DNA from: an uncultured Bacteroides sp.
GTDB taxonomy: Bacteria > Bacteroidota > Bacteroidia > Bacteroidales > Bacteroidaceae
Assembly: GCA_959606905.1 (NCBI GenBank)
Contig: CAUHML010000003.1
Location: 1 to 64,000, forward strand
DNA: 64,000 nt
Direction: 5' to 3'
In this document: positions 45,433 through 52,225 of the stretch, piece by piece
Numbering within the stretch: position 1 is the first letter of the stretch
Layout of the letters: every line of letters starts with the position of its first letter
The notes under the pieces: generated by a model
Seen by the model: the letters and a program-made list of their open reading frames with translations, nothing else
The model's database searches: none
Told to the model about the DNA's origin: nothing
Made by a program: the position numbers and the translations under genes

Positions 45433-46866
45433 TTAGATACTACCTCCCTTACCACCGCTGTGAGTAGGATTATAAGTTACCGTCTTATATTGCTGATCAG
45501 CACCTGTATAACGTATCGCAGAGACAGATATTGTTTTTTCGCTTCCGCCATACACTACTGTTGTAGATAATGTAGTTTTACGAGTCTTGGCATAACAAGT
45601 ATAGTTCATCTCAGTATAACCATTTACATTCACTGTATTGTATGTACGTTCAGTTTCGGTTACTCCAGATGTTGTTCCCATTAATGAGTACATACGAGTT
45701 TTAAGATAAGCAGCCATTGCGTTTAGTGTATTTTCGGGAACGCTACTTCCTAATGCTTCTTTTATAGCCTCAACTACACCTCTACCTTTTTCGTAATCCC
45801 AACCTGTTTTTTCTTTATACTTCAACACGATACCTGTCAAGGCCTTTGCATTCTCGCTATTGTCACGACTTTCCTGTCCAAGGATTTCGTCTTTCTGAAT
45901 TACTTCTTTTTCTACTTTACTATTTACTTGATTCTCTATAGCATAAGCAGAGAAGTGTGTAACAGGAGCTTTATAATTAGCCTCACCCACTGTAACTTCA
46001 GCAGCCTGTACTTCCCATTCCCCGTTATCCGGATTCAGATAGGAAAGTTGCATAGTTGCTTTAGGGAAAGTTACCCCCGGAATAGGATTAGGAATAGAAA
46101 TATTTACAGGTTCGCTAAACTGCAAACCTGTCGGCTGAAATTGAGCAGCAGCCAAAGGTATACTTTTTACAGCTTCTACGACCTCAGTAGGCTTAACTTC
46201 AGTAACAACCTCTTTAGGAGCAGGAACAAACGTAGTTACACTGATATCAACTTTACCGTTTTTCACAAGGGTCGGATCCTCCTGCGCATCTTCTTTAATT
46301 ACACCTGCCGGGATCACAATTTCCACTTTCGCAAGAGGCATATCTTCAACAACTTTGTCCGGCTCAACCTGTCCAAAGTCTTCTGTGGTTGTAGGAATCG
46401 CCTCATTTGATGTACTTTCATCCTCTACAGTAATTGGATCTGTCATTTCATCCAATACCACTTCTTTTACCGGACTTACTTCCGTCAAGGCAAAAGCAAC
46501 TTTTACTACACTACGATTCTCAGCATTATCAGCAATTTTCACAGAAGTTTTCTGAGAAAGATAACCATTAGGAGCAACAGAAACCTCATAAGTTCCCGTA
46601 TTACTTTCCGTTACAGAAAACTCACCTTTCGAATCCGTTATACAATCTTTATCGCCAACTTTCACTTTTACCCCACTTTTTCCTTCACCTTTTACAGTTA
46701 CAGCACCTTTAATGTAATACTCTACCACCGGTTTCGGAGTTTCAATTACTTCTCCTTCTGCTGGTTTAGGATCGTCATCATCGTCATGACATGCAACTGT
46801 AGCAAAAGACAACATACCAAAGGCTATCGCCATGGCACTCACATACATCCATTTTACACTTTTCAT
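45433..46866 (-). CDS. Surface lipoprotein with carboxypeptidase-regulatory-like domain
   Basis: The 477-residue protein has a signal peptide and lipobox TVAC (Cys26), immediately followed by HDDDDD. In Bacteroidetes, acidic residues just after the lipidated Cys act as a lipoprotein export signal to the cell surface, so it is probably displayed outside. Residues about 50-125 form a carboxypeptidase-regulatory-like or Ig-like beta domain (IKGAVTVKGEGKSGVKVKVG, DSKGEFSVTESNTGTYEVSV). The middle is rich in Val, Pro and Glu with IPAGVI and ISIPNP strands, and the last roughly 80 residues are Thr/Tyr-rich. It is the third gene of the operon behind the invertible promoter, 43 bases after the second YjbH-like gene. 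Confidence 0.78.
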   Translation of the reverse strand: MKSVKWMYVSAMAIAFGMLSFATVACHDDDDDPKPAEGEVIETPKPVVEYYIKGAVTVKGEGKSGVKVKVGDKDCITDSKGEFSVTESNTGTYEVSVAPNGYLSQKTSVKIADNAENRSVVKVAFALTEVSPVKEVVLDEMTDPITVEDESTSNEAIPTTTEDFGQVEPDKVVEDMPLAKVEIVIPAGVIKEDAQEDPTLVKNGKVDISVTTFVPAPKEVVTEVKPTEVVEAVKSIPLAAAQFQPTGLQFSEPVNISIPNPIPGVTFPKATMQLSYLNPDNGEWEVQAAEVTVGEANYKAPVTHFSAYAIENQVNSKVEKEVIQKDEILGQESRDNSENAKALTGIVLKYKEKTGWDYEKGRGVVEAIKEALGSSVPENTLNAMAAYLKTRMYSLMGTTSGVTETERTYNTVNVNGYTEMNYTCYAKTRKTTLSTTVVYGGSEKTISVSAIRYTGADQQYKTVTYNPTHSGGKGGSI

Positions 46867-46909
46867 AATGTTTCAAATTTGTTAAAATACTTATTCATAT
46901 CAATCATGT

Positions 46910-48133
46910 TCAATTCTCACTCGTCCTAATTAAATAATAGCGAATATGATCCGGTTGCCAGAAACGTGAATTCTCGACAGACCTAGGCTCGGTATTATAA
47001 CTTTCCCCCAAAGAACGGTGGGCGTATTCATTCCCACTACGCATATCATACTGAAAAGCAAAATATTCGGGAAGCATAATCCGCAATGCATGCCGTTTGC
47101 GTTTCTTCCCCGGCAACGGAATAGAGAAGTTAAACCCTGCATTCTTTGCCCCGTCCGTATACATACCATATATACCCACAATATATTCGCCGAAATAACG
47201 TGAAAGCGTTCCGCGTATTCCATAATCTCCATAAATAAAACGGGATCCTTCCACCTTCACCAGCGTGTTCACTTCCGGCACATAATATCCCACACTAAGC
47301 CGTCCATTGATTCTTTTCCACTTACTCATCTCCCACTTGCTACCGTAGAAATGAGAAGAACCGGTAATTCCTCCTTCACCTTCTACCGTCCACCGACCAT
47401 TTGCAGAAAAATAACCGACTCCCGCAGCAACTCCCATACGATCATCTGAGAAATTACCGCCTGTCAGGTATCCTTTCCAATGATTAGCCAAACGAAAATC
47501 CTGACGTAAAGTCATGAATCCCAAGCGAACACAGTCCCACTTTCCATCTTCATTATTTACGATAGGCAGACTGACTTGCATCCGTAGCGAAGCCCCCTTC
47601 CATAATTGCATTTCCAGAGCGGGTTGCAGATCAAGAGCCGCCTTATATAGTTTATAAGTTACATTATTGACTAACATCACACCAGGATATAACACCAAAT
47701 CCACCTTACCGAAAGTACTGTCTTCCCGTTTTATTCCTTTCAAACGACGCATGGCGGTTCCTGTAGAAGTCGTCATCTCCATATTACGATATACCTCATC
47801 CAACGTGTATTCACCGGACTGATACTGTTGAACCAGTTTTGCCGGGAGAGTTATACACAGCTGGGGTAACGCATTATCTAATATAACCAATTGTAGAGTC
47901 GGCATTTCTGGCATAGCAACCAAATGACGTATGGCAATACCGATCCCATTATAAGCTCCTCTATACACAGAAGTCTCAAAAGCCGCTGTTATCGTGTCAC
48001 TTTTCTCTACAACCGAGATATTCTCCATTTCCAGTTTTTTCAAAGTTTCGATCACACGAACGGACTGTGCATGTAACGAAATTCCCCAACAGAGAAAAAC
48101 ATATACTATACCAACTATTCTTTTCATCTTCAT
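46910..48133 (-). CDS. YjbH-like exopolysaccharide-associated outer-membrane protein, C-terminal part
   Basis: The 407-residue protein has a signal peptide ending near SLHAQ, a mixed region (about 20-140), then a beta-barrel-like region resembling the C-terminal half of YjbH: GKVDLVLYPGVMLVNNVTYKLYKAALDLQPALEMQLWKGASL, followed by VSLPIVNN and repeated barrel strands. YjbH of proteobacteria is one long lipoprotein linked to exopolysaccharide production; here the two halves are separate genes. This gene follows the N-terminal partner directly (stop and start adjoin at 48133/48134), so the two should be made together and probably pair in the outer membrane. No polysaccharide synthesis genes are within the window. 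Confidence 0.72.
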   Translation of the reverse strand: MKMKRIVGIVYVFLCWGISLHAQSVRVIETLKKLEMENISVVEKSDTITAAFETSVYRGAYNGIGIAIRHLVAMPEMPTLQLVILDNALPQLCITLPAKLVQQYQSGEYTLDEVYRNMEMTTSTGTAMRRLKGIKREDSTFGKVDLVLYPGVMLVNNVTYKLYKAALDLQPALEMQLWKGASLRMQVSLPIVNNEDGKWDCVRLGFMTLRQDFRLANHWKGYLTGGNFSDDRMGVAAGVGYFSANGRWTVEGEGGITGSSHFYGSKWEMSKWKRINGRLSVGYYVPEVNTLVKVEGSRFIYGDYGIRGTLSRYFGEYIVGIYGMYTDGAKNAGFNFSIPLPGKKRKRHALRIMLPEYFAFQYDMRSGNEYAHRSLGESYNTEPRSVENSRFWQPDHIRYYLIRTSEN

Positions 48134-48955
48134 TTAATGTATTAATGTACATTCATACCGTAAACCGGCAGACACACATGTAAATTCGCGGGTAAACACG
48201 TTGACGGATAGATGCTTCCAAAAGCGCATAGCAGCACCAATGTTCCAACCATGCGTATCATATTCCGCCATGAATTTCAATTCCCGACAAAAAGAGGGAG
48301 TATAACGAACTCCGCCGAAAGGTCCTTTATTATATACAGGCTTATCACCCTGATGAAAATACCAACCCGCCGTAATTGCCAGTTGATGTCCCGAACGGAA
48401 TCCGATTGTTTTAGTAAGCACACCATAGTAGGCACCCCAATATGGAGTTTTTCCTTCAGTCAGAAGATCATCCCCCCCAATCACAACAGCTGGAAAATAA
48501 CGGCTTTCTTTTAACGGACGAATACGAATCGTATTGGAACGGTCTTGATTGTGATAACCTGTTCTTCCCGTAGCCGTTGTCATTTTGAGTAATGTCATTC
48601 GATAAGTAAATTCAATGAAAGAAAACAGTGTCATATCCACGAAATAATTCATTGTAGGAAAACTGAAAACAGAAGGGGTAACTTGCTCGGGTAGGTAGTT
48701 TGCTCCTCCTATAAACGTACCGGTTTCCTGCATCTCGGCAGTAGGTATCATTAATTGTCCTGTCGATCCCAAGGAGTATTGTGCACGAACCAAACTGGTC
48801 GTCAATATGAAAATCAGAAGTAGAATAATGCCTTTCAATAAAATAAATGGCTTATTCCTGAAAACAGCTTTAGTTTGTTCCATCTCAATTTGTATATTGT
48901 TCCCCAATAGCAATTTTCTCAAAGAATTGATTAATCTGCTATTTTTACTATTCAT
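48134..48955 (-). CDS. YjbH-like outer-membrane protein, N-terminal part
   Basis: The product is up to 273 residues from the ATG at 48955; a later ATG at 48883 would put the signal peptide (FILLKGIILLLIFILTTSLVRA) right at the N-terminus and may be the real start. A frame extending further upstream would run into the left inverted repeat and is not used. After the signal comes YSLGSTGQLMIPTAEM and repeated strands (NYFVDMTLFSFIEFTYRMTLL, NTIRIRPLKE, GGVRYTPSFCRELKFMAEYD), the pattern of the first half of YjbH. It is the first gene of an operon whose only recognisable promoter sits in the adjacent invertible segment, so its expression should be phase variable. Confidence 0.72.
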   Translation of the reverse strand: MNSKNSRLINSLRKLLLGNNIQIEMEQTKAVFRNKPFILLKGIILLLIFILTTSLVRAQYSLGSTGQLMIPTAEMQETGTFIGGANYLPEQVTPSVFSFPTMNYFVDMTLFSFIEFTYRMTLLKMTTATGRTGYHNQDRSNTIRIRPLKESRYFPAVVIGGDDLLTEGKTPYWGAYYGVLTKTIGFRSGHQLAITAGWYFHQGDKPVYNKGPFGGVRYTPSFCRELKFMAEYDTHGWNIGAAMRFWKHLSVNVFTREFTCVSAGLRYECTLIH

Positions 48956-48957
48956 AT

Positions 48958-49254
48958 TTCTGTTACTTCTTAGGTAACAGAACACACACAATCGAAACTA
49001 AGCGGAATGAAAATAGAGAAAAACATCGACAAATGTGGTACCAAAGGGCTTTCTGGCTTTAGTGAAAGAGGAAATCCTTTTGAATATAAACAAATTAGCA
49101 ACAGAGCATGAAGACAATATTATTTCATGTTCGGATATTTTTTTGCCCTATGTTTCAGATAAAACGAAAAAAAATGGAGGATTATTTGTTTGCTATTTCT
49201 TTTTTTGTCTATCTTTGCGTCAAATTTAATTCTGTTACCTAAGAAGTAACACAC
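48958..49254. repeat. Invertible promoter segment flanked by 22-bp perfect inverted repeats
   Basis: 48961-48982 is the exact reverse complement of 49230-49251. Each copy contains GTTAC-7 bases-GTAAC, paired half-sites around a 7-base crossover region; spacers are TTCTTAG (left) and CTAAGAA (right), so they lie in inverted orientation. At the left site the arms extend to 9 bases (TTCTGTTAC / GTAACAGAA). This is the form expected for a tyrosine-recombinase inversion site. The 247 bases between contain one strong promoter pointing right. Inverting the segment would turn it toward the YjbH operon. Confidence 0.9.
49185..49217 (+). promoter_or_regulatory. Promoter inside the invertible segment (now pointing away from the YjbH operon)
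   Basis: TTTG (49185-49188), 21 bases, then TATCTTTG (49210-49217): the best match to the Bacteroides promoter consensus in this region. In this orientation it reads toward the recombinase gene in antisense. After inversion the -7 box would lie near 48995-49002 on the - strand, about 40 bases before the start at 48955. No -7 box facing left was found in the present orientation, so I call this the OFF state. Confidence 0.85.
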
Positions 49255-49284
49255 ATACTTCACTGCTTATTATCAGTATTTTAC

Positions 49285-50247
49285 CTATTTACCCCTAGTT
49301 ACATAGCAATTTCTAACGTAAAATAAATTCATTCTATTTACTTCTGTACGTTCTTGCAGATTGAAGCCTTTCAGATAGATTTGTGTTGTTTTTATAGATT
49401 TGTGGCCTAATGATTCACTTATCATTTCAATAGGAACTCCGCGATATTTAGCTGTTGTTGCCCAAGAGTGACGAAGAGTGTATGAAGATACAGGCGAATT
49501 TAGATGAAGCACTCTTGCCAAATCCTTCAAACGATTATTAAACTTTCGAAGTGCAGACTGATATTCCCGATAAGCTCCTTCATCTTTCCGTTTTTTGTCG
49601 CCAGACAGGATATCAAACAGATAATCGGGACAGTCAGAAGGAGTCACTTGGTTACTTCGAAGCTGATTAATCATTTCCTTCGCAGTATCAAGTACTTCCA
49701 CACTCATAGGAGTCTTAGTCTTGATACGATTATATCGTAGCACATTACTGTCTAAGGACGACTTTTCCAAATGAGCCAAATCGGCAAATGACATTCCACA
49801 AAACTGAAACATCAAAGCAGCAATAGTTTGTGTATGACGCAAGCGCTCCGATTTGGGATCATCATACAAAAGCCTGTGAAGCTCGGCAACCGGCAAGGCT
49901 TTCTTTTGCCGGATATCCACCCCTGTATAGACATCGTGAAATAATCGGTGCACATAAGGGGCACTCCCCGATTCTACTCCTCTATTATAAATGCTGCGAA
50001 GCATACGCATATATGTAGAAACCGTATTAGGTTTCAAGCCACATTCATATAGGTACTGCCCATAACAACGCAAACGTCCCCGGGTCACTTGCCTGAACGA
50101 TACATTGAACGTACCGCAAAACGTAGTGAAAGATAAAAGGGCATTCTTATAGACATGCGCCGTAGAATACCGTCCTTCTTTCCGTAAACGCTCGATATAC
50201 ATCTCTGCACATCGGCTAAATCCATTTTTATTCATTTTTTGCATCAT
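49285..50247 (-). CDS. Tyrosine recombinase (DNA invertase)
   Basis: The 320-residue protein has an N-terminal core-binding SAM-like domain (about 10-105) and a C-terminal catalytic domain. Visible active-site residues are Lys176 in the beta-hairpin, Arg259 in YTLRHSWAT, His282 in LGHKS and the nucleophile Tyr291 in TTQIYL. The first catalytic Arg, expected in a segment like FYxRGMSF, is Cys150 here (FQFCGMSF). The position -3 from Arg259 is Tyr256 rather than His, as I recall for other Bacteroides invertases. Its stop lies about 30 bases from the right inverted repeat, so it is the natural candidate enzyme for that switch. A -7 box TATTTTTG is at 50285-50292. Confidence 0.85.
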   Translation of the reverse strand: MMQKMNKNGFSRCAEMYIERLRKEGRYSTAHVYKNALLSFTTFCGTFNVSFRQVTRGRLRCYGQYLYECGLKPNTVSTYMRMLRSIYNRGVESGSAPYVHRLFHDVYTGVDIRQKKALPVAELHRLLYDDPKSERLRHTQTIAALMFQFCGMSFADLAHLEKSSLDSNVLRYNRIKTKTPMSVEVLDTAKEMINQLRSNQVTPSDCPDYLFDILSGDKKRKDEGAYREYQSALRKFNNRLKDLARVLHLNSPVSSYTLRHSWATTAKYRGVPIEMISESLGHKSIKTTQIYLKGFNLQERTEVNRMNLFYVRNCYVTRGK

Positions 50248-50284
50248 AAATAATTTTATAAATAATATAATGTATGAGAAAGAA

Positions 50285-50292
50285 CAAAAATA
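50285..50292 (-). promoter_or_regulatory. -7 box of the recombinase gene
   Basis: CAAAAATA on the + strand reads TATTTTTG leftward, fitting TAnnTTTG, 37 bases before the start codon. No clear -33 box. Confidence 0.45.
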
Positions 50293-50388
50293 AGCTACTT
50301 TATGATTTCGACCACTATAAAAATAAAAAGATAAAGGCTCGAATAATGTTTTTTCGATTATTTATTCGCACAAATCAAAGAAAGTGCC

Positions 50389-50396
50389 TATCTTTA
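50389..50396 (+). promoter_or_regulatory. Near-consensus -7 box (TATCTTTA) for the 50438 operon
   Basis: One base off the consensus (A for the final G), 41 bases upstream of the ATG at 50438, with a TTCG at a 20-base spacing. Confidence 0.45.
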
Positions 50397-50437
50397 CCAC
50401 AAGTATTTTTTATTATTCACCATTAAATGTAAAGATT

Positions 50438-50707
50438 ATGGCAAGTAGAAGAGAACTAAAGAAAAACGTAAACTATATCGCAGGAGAGTTGTTCACCGAG
50501 TGTTTAATCAACAGCATGTTTATCCCTGGAACAGATAAGGATAAAGCAGATGAGCTGATGTCTGAAGTATTGAAGATGCAGGATGAATTTGTGACCCGTA
50601 TCAGCCACACAGAACCGGGCAATGTGAAAGTTTTTTATAAAAAATTCCGTGCTGATTTTAATGCAAAGGTAAACGAGATTATTGAAGCTATCGGAAAATT
50701 GAACTAA
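50438..50707 (+). CDS. Small conserved helical protein of unknown function
   Basis: The 89-residue product starts MASRRELKKNVNYIAGELFTE and is predicted almost wholly helical, with alternating charged and hydrophobic residues and no signal or membrane helix. I recognise no catalytic or nucleic-acid-binding motif, although the basic start could bind nucleic acid. It is the first of three tightly packed genes (7 bases to the next ATG) with an acyltransferase and an amidase, so it is probably co-expressed with them. The gene has normal codon use and a plausible promoter, so it is likely real. Confidence 0.7.
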   Translation: MASRRELKKNVNYIAGELFTECLINSMFIPGTDKDKADELMSEVLKMQDEFVTRISHTEPGNVKVFYKKFRADFNAKVNEIIEAIGKLN

Positions 50708-50714
50708 AAACAAA

Positions 50715-51269
50715 ATGAAGAAAGCAATTTATAGCTTTATCTATTACCGCCTGTTAGGGTGGAAAACAAACGTTACGGTACCTAATTATGATAAATGCGT
50801 GATATGTGCCGCACCACACACAACGAACTTTGATTTATTTATTGGAAAACTATTTTACGGTGCTTTAGGCCGCAAGACAAGTTTCATGATGAAAAAAGAA
50901 TGGTTCTTTTTTCCATTAGGATTAATTTTCAAAGCTGTAGGCGGGATTCCCGTAGATCGTGGACGGAAGACTTCATTGGTAGACCAAATGGTTCACCACT
51001 TTAACGAATGCAAAAAGTTTCATCTGGCCATTACCCCCGAAGGAACCCGGAAAGCCAATCCAAACTGGAAAAAAGGATTTTATTATATCTCCCTCAAAGC
51101 GCAGGTGCCTATCGTATTGATTGGCATCGACTATGAAAAGAAGACGATTTCGGCAACTAAAGCCATTATGCCTTCGGGAGATATTAATAAAGACATGAGG
51201 GAAATCAAGCTCTATTACAAAGATTTCAAAGGAAAACATCCTGAGAACTTTGCTCTTGGAGAAATATGA
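50715..51269 (+). CDS. Lysophospholipid/1-acylglycerol-3-phosphate acyltransferase family (PlsC-like)
   Basis: The 184-residue protein has the acyltransferase HxxxxD motif as HTTNFD (His35, Asp40), the substrate-binding GGIPVDRGR segment (about 77-84) and PEGTRKANPNWKKGFY (about 108-122), which corresponds to motif III. Enzymes of this family transfer acyl groups to lysophosphatidate, lysophospholipids or lipid A-like acceptors at the inner membrane. The protein is short and has no obvious full membrane helix, as in several Bacteroidetes members. The acceptor cannot be deduced. Confidence 0.82.
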   Translation: MKKAIYSFIYYRLLGWKTNVTVPNYDKCVICAAPHTTNFDLFIGKLFYGALGRKTSFMMKKEWFFFPLGLIFKAVGGIPVDRGRKTSLVDQMVHHFNECKKFHLAITPEGTRKANPNWKKGFYYISLKAQVPIVLIGIDYEKKTISATKAIMPSGDINKDMREIKLYYKDFKGKHPENFALGEI

Positions 51270-51300
51270 TTTAAGTATTAGACAATAAGTATTAACCATA

Positions 51301-52077
51301 ATGGATTCCATTCGAGTTTCTATCATACAAACCGATATCGTTTGGGAAAATAAACAAGAAAATCTCCGTTTGCTCCACGAAAAGCTACAAAGCCTCCGTG
51401 GAACAACGGAGATTGTTGTTTTACCGGAAATGTTCTCGACAGGGTTCAGTATGCAAAGCCAGACATTAGCAGAGCCCAATTCCGGCAAAACAATCTCTAC
51501 TTTGAAACAATGGGCATCCTTATTTCAACTGGCTATCTGTGGAAGCTATATAGCCACTGATAACGGACAGTTTTATAACCGTGCTTTCTTCCTCACTCCC
51601 GAAGGAGAATACTATTTTTACGATAAACGCCATTTGTTCCGCATGGGACGTGAAGCCGAACACTTTTCCGCAGGTAACAAACGGATCATCATTCCCTATC
51701 ATGGGTGGAATATCTGCCTGCTTGTATGTTACGATCTCCGTTTTCCTGTGTGGAGCCGGAACGTCAAGAATGAATATGACTTATTAATATATGTAGCAAA
51801 CTGGCCTATCCCCCGTCGCCTGGCTTGGGACGCTTTGCTCCGAGCACGTGCTTTGGAAAATCAATGTTATGTATGCGGTGTCAACAGAACAGGCATGGAC
51901 GGATATCATCTTAAATATAATGGAGGAAGCAAAATCTATTCCGCTTTCGGAGAAGAAATAGCCTCATTGCCGGACGAACAGGAAGGAATAGCTACGACAA
52001 GCCTCCAACTGGGTGCTCTCAACCGGCTCAGGGAAAAGTTTCCGGTTTGGAAAGATGCAGACGAATTTCATCTTTAG
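51301..52077 (+). CDS. Nitrilase-superfamily amidase (YafV/omega-amidase type)
   Basis: The 258-residue protein has the complete Glu-Lys-Cys triad of the superfamily: Glu43 in VLPEMFSTGFSM, Lys109 in FYDKRHLFRMG, and the nucleophile Cys143 in LLVCYDLRFP. The stretch RMGREAEHFSAG and the overall length match YafV-type omega-amidases, which hydrolyse 2-oxoglutaramate and related omega-amides left by transamination. It is the third gene of a compact rightward operon, 31 bases after the acyltransferase. Alternative amide substrates are possible. Confidence 0.85.
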   Translation: MDSIRVSIIQTDIVWENKQENLRLLHEKLQSLRGTTEIVVLPEMFSTGFSMQSQTLAEPNSGKTISTLKQWASLFQLAICGSYIATDNGQFYNRAFFLTPEGEYYFYDKRHLFRMGREAEHFSAGNKRIIIPYHGWNICLLVCYDLRFPVWSRNVKNEYDLLIYVANWPIPRRLAWDALLRARALENQCYVCGVNRTGMDGYHLKYNGGSKIYSAFGEEIASLPDEQEGIATTSLQLGALNRLREKFPVWKDADEFHL

Positions 52078-52162
52078 TATTTGCTATAAAACAAATGTTA
52101 AAAACGGCTTGATATAGCAACAATACCTAGATGTTAGTAGTTAAACATATAGACTTCTTTTG

Positions 52163-52170
52163 TATCTTTG
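52163..52170 (+). promoter_or_regulatory. -7 box (TATCTTTG) of the NagB/PIG-L fusion gene
   Basis: Perfect TAnnTTTG consensus, 55 bases before the ATG at 52226. An in-frame TTG nearby overlaps this box and is not the start. Confidence 0.6.
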
Positions 52171-52225
52171 TCGTGAAAATACAGTCGTAAGGACGCTAAT
52201 CTTACATAACTTAATTAACAACTTT

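Noticed and set aside
48956..48991. Longer N-terminus for the first YjbH-like protein
   Set aside because: It would be read through the left inverted repeat and leave the signal peptide buried about 50 residues from the N-terminus.
49035..49229. 64-codon open frame inside the invertible segment
   Set aside because: It covers the promoter of the invertible segment, has no ribosome-binding site and no family resemblance.
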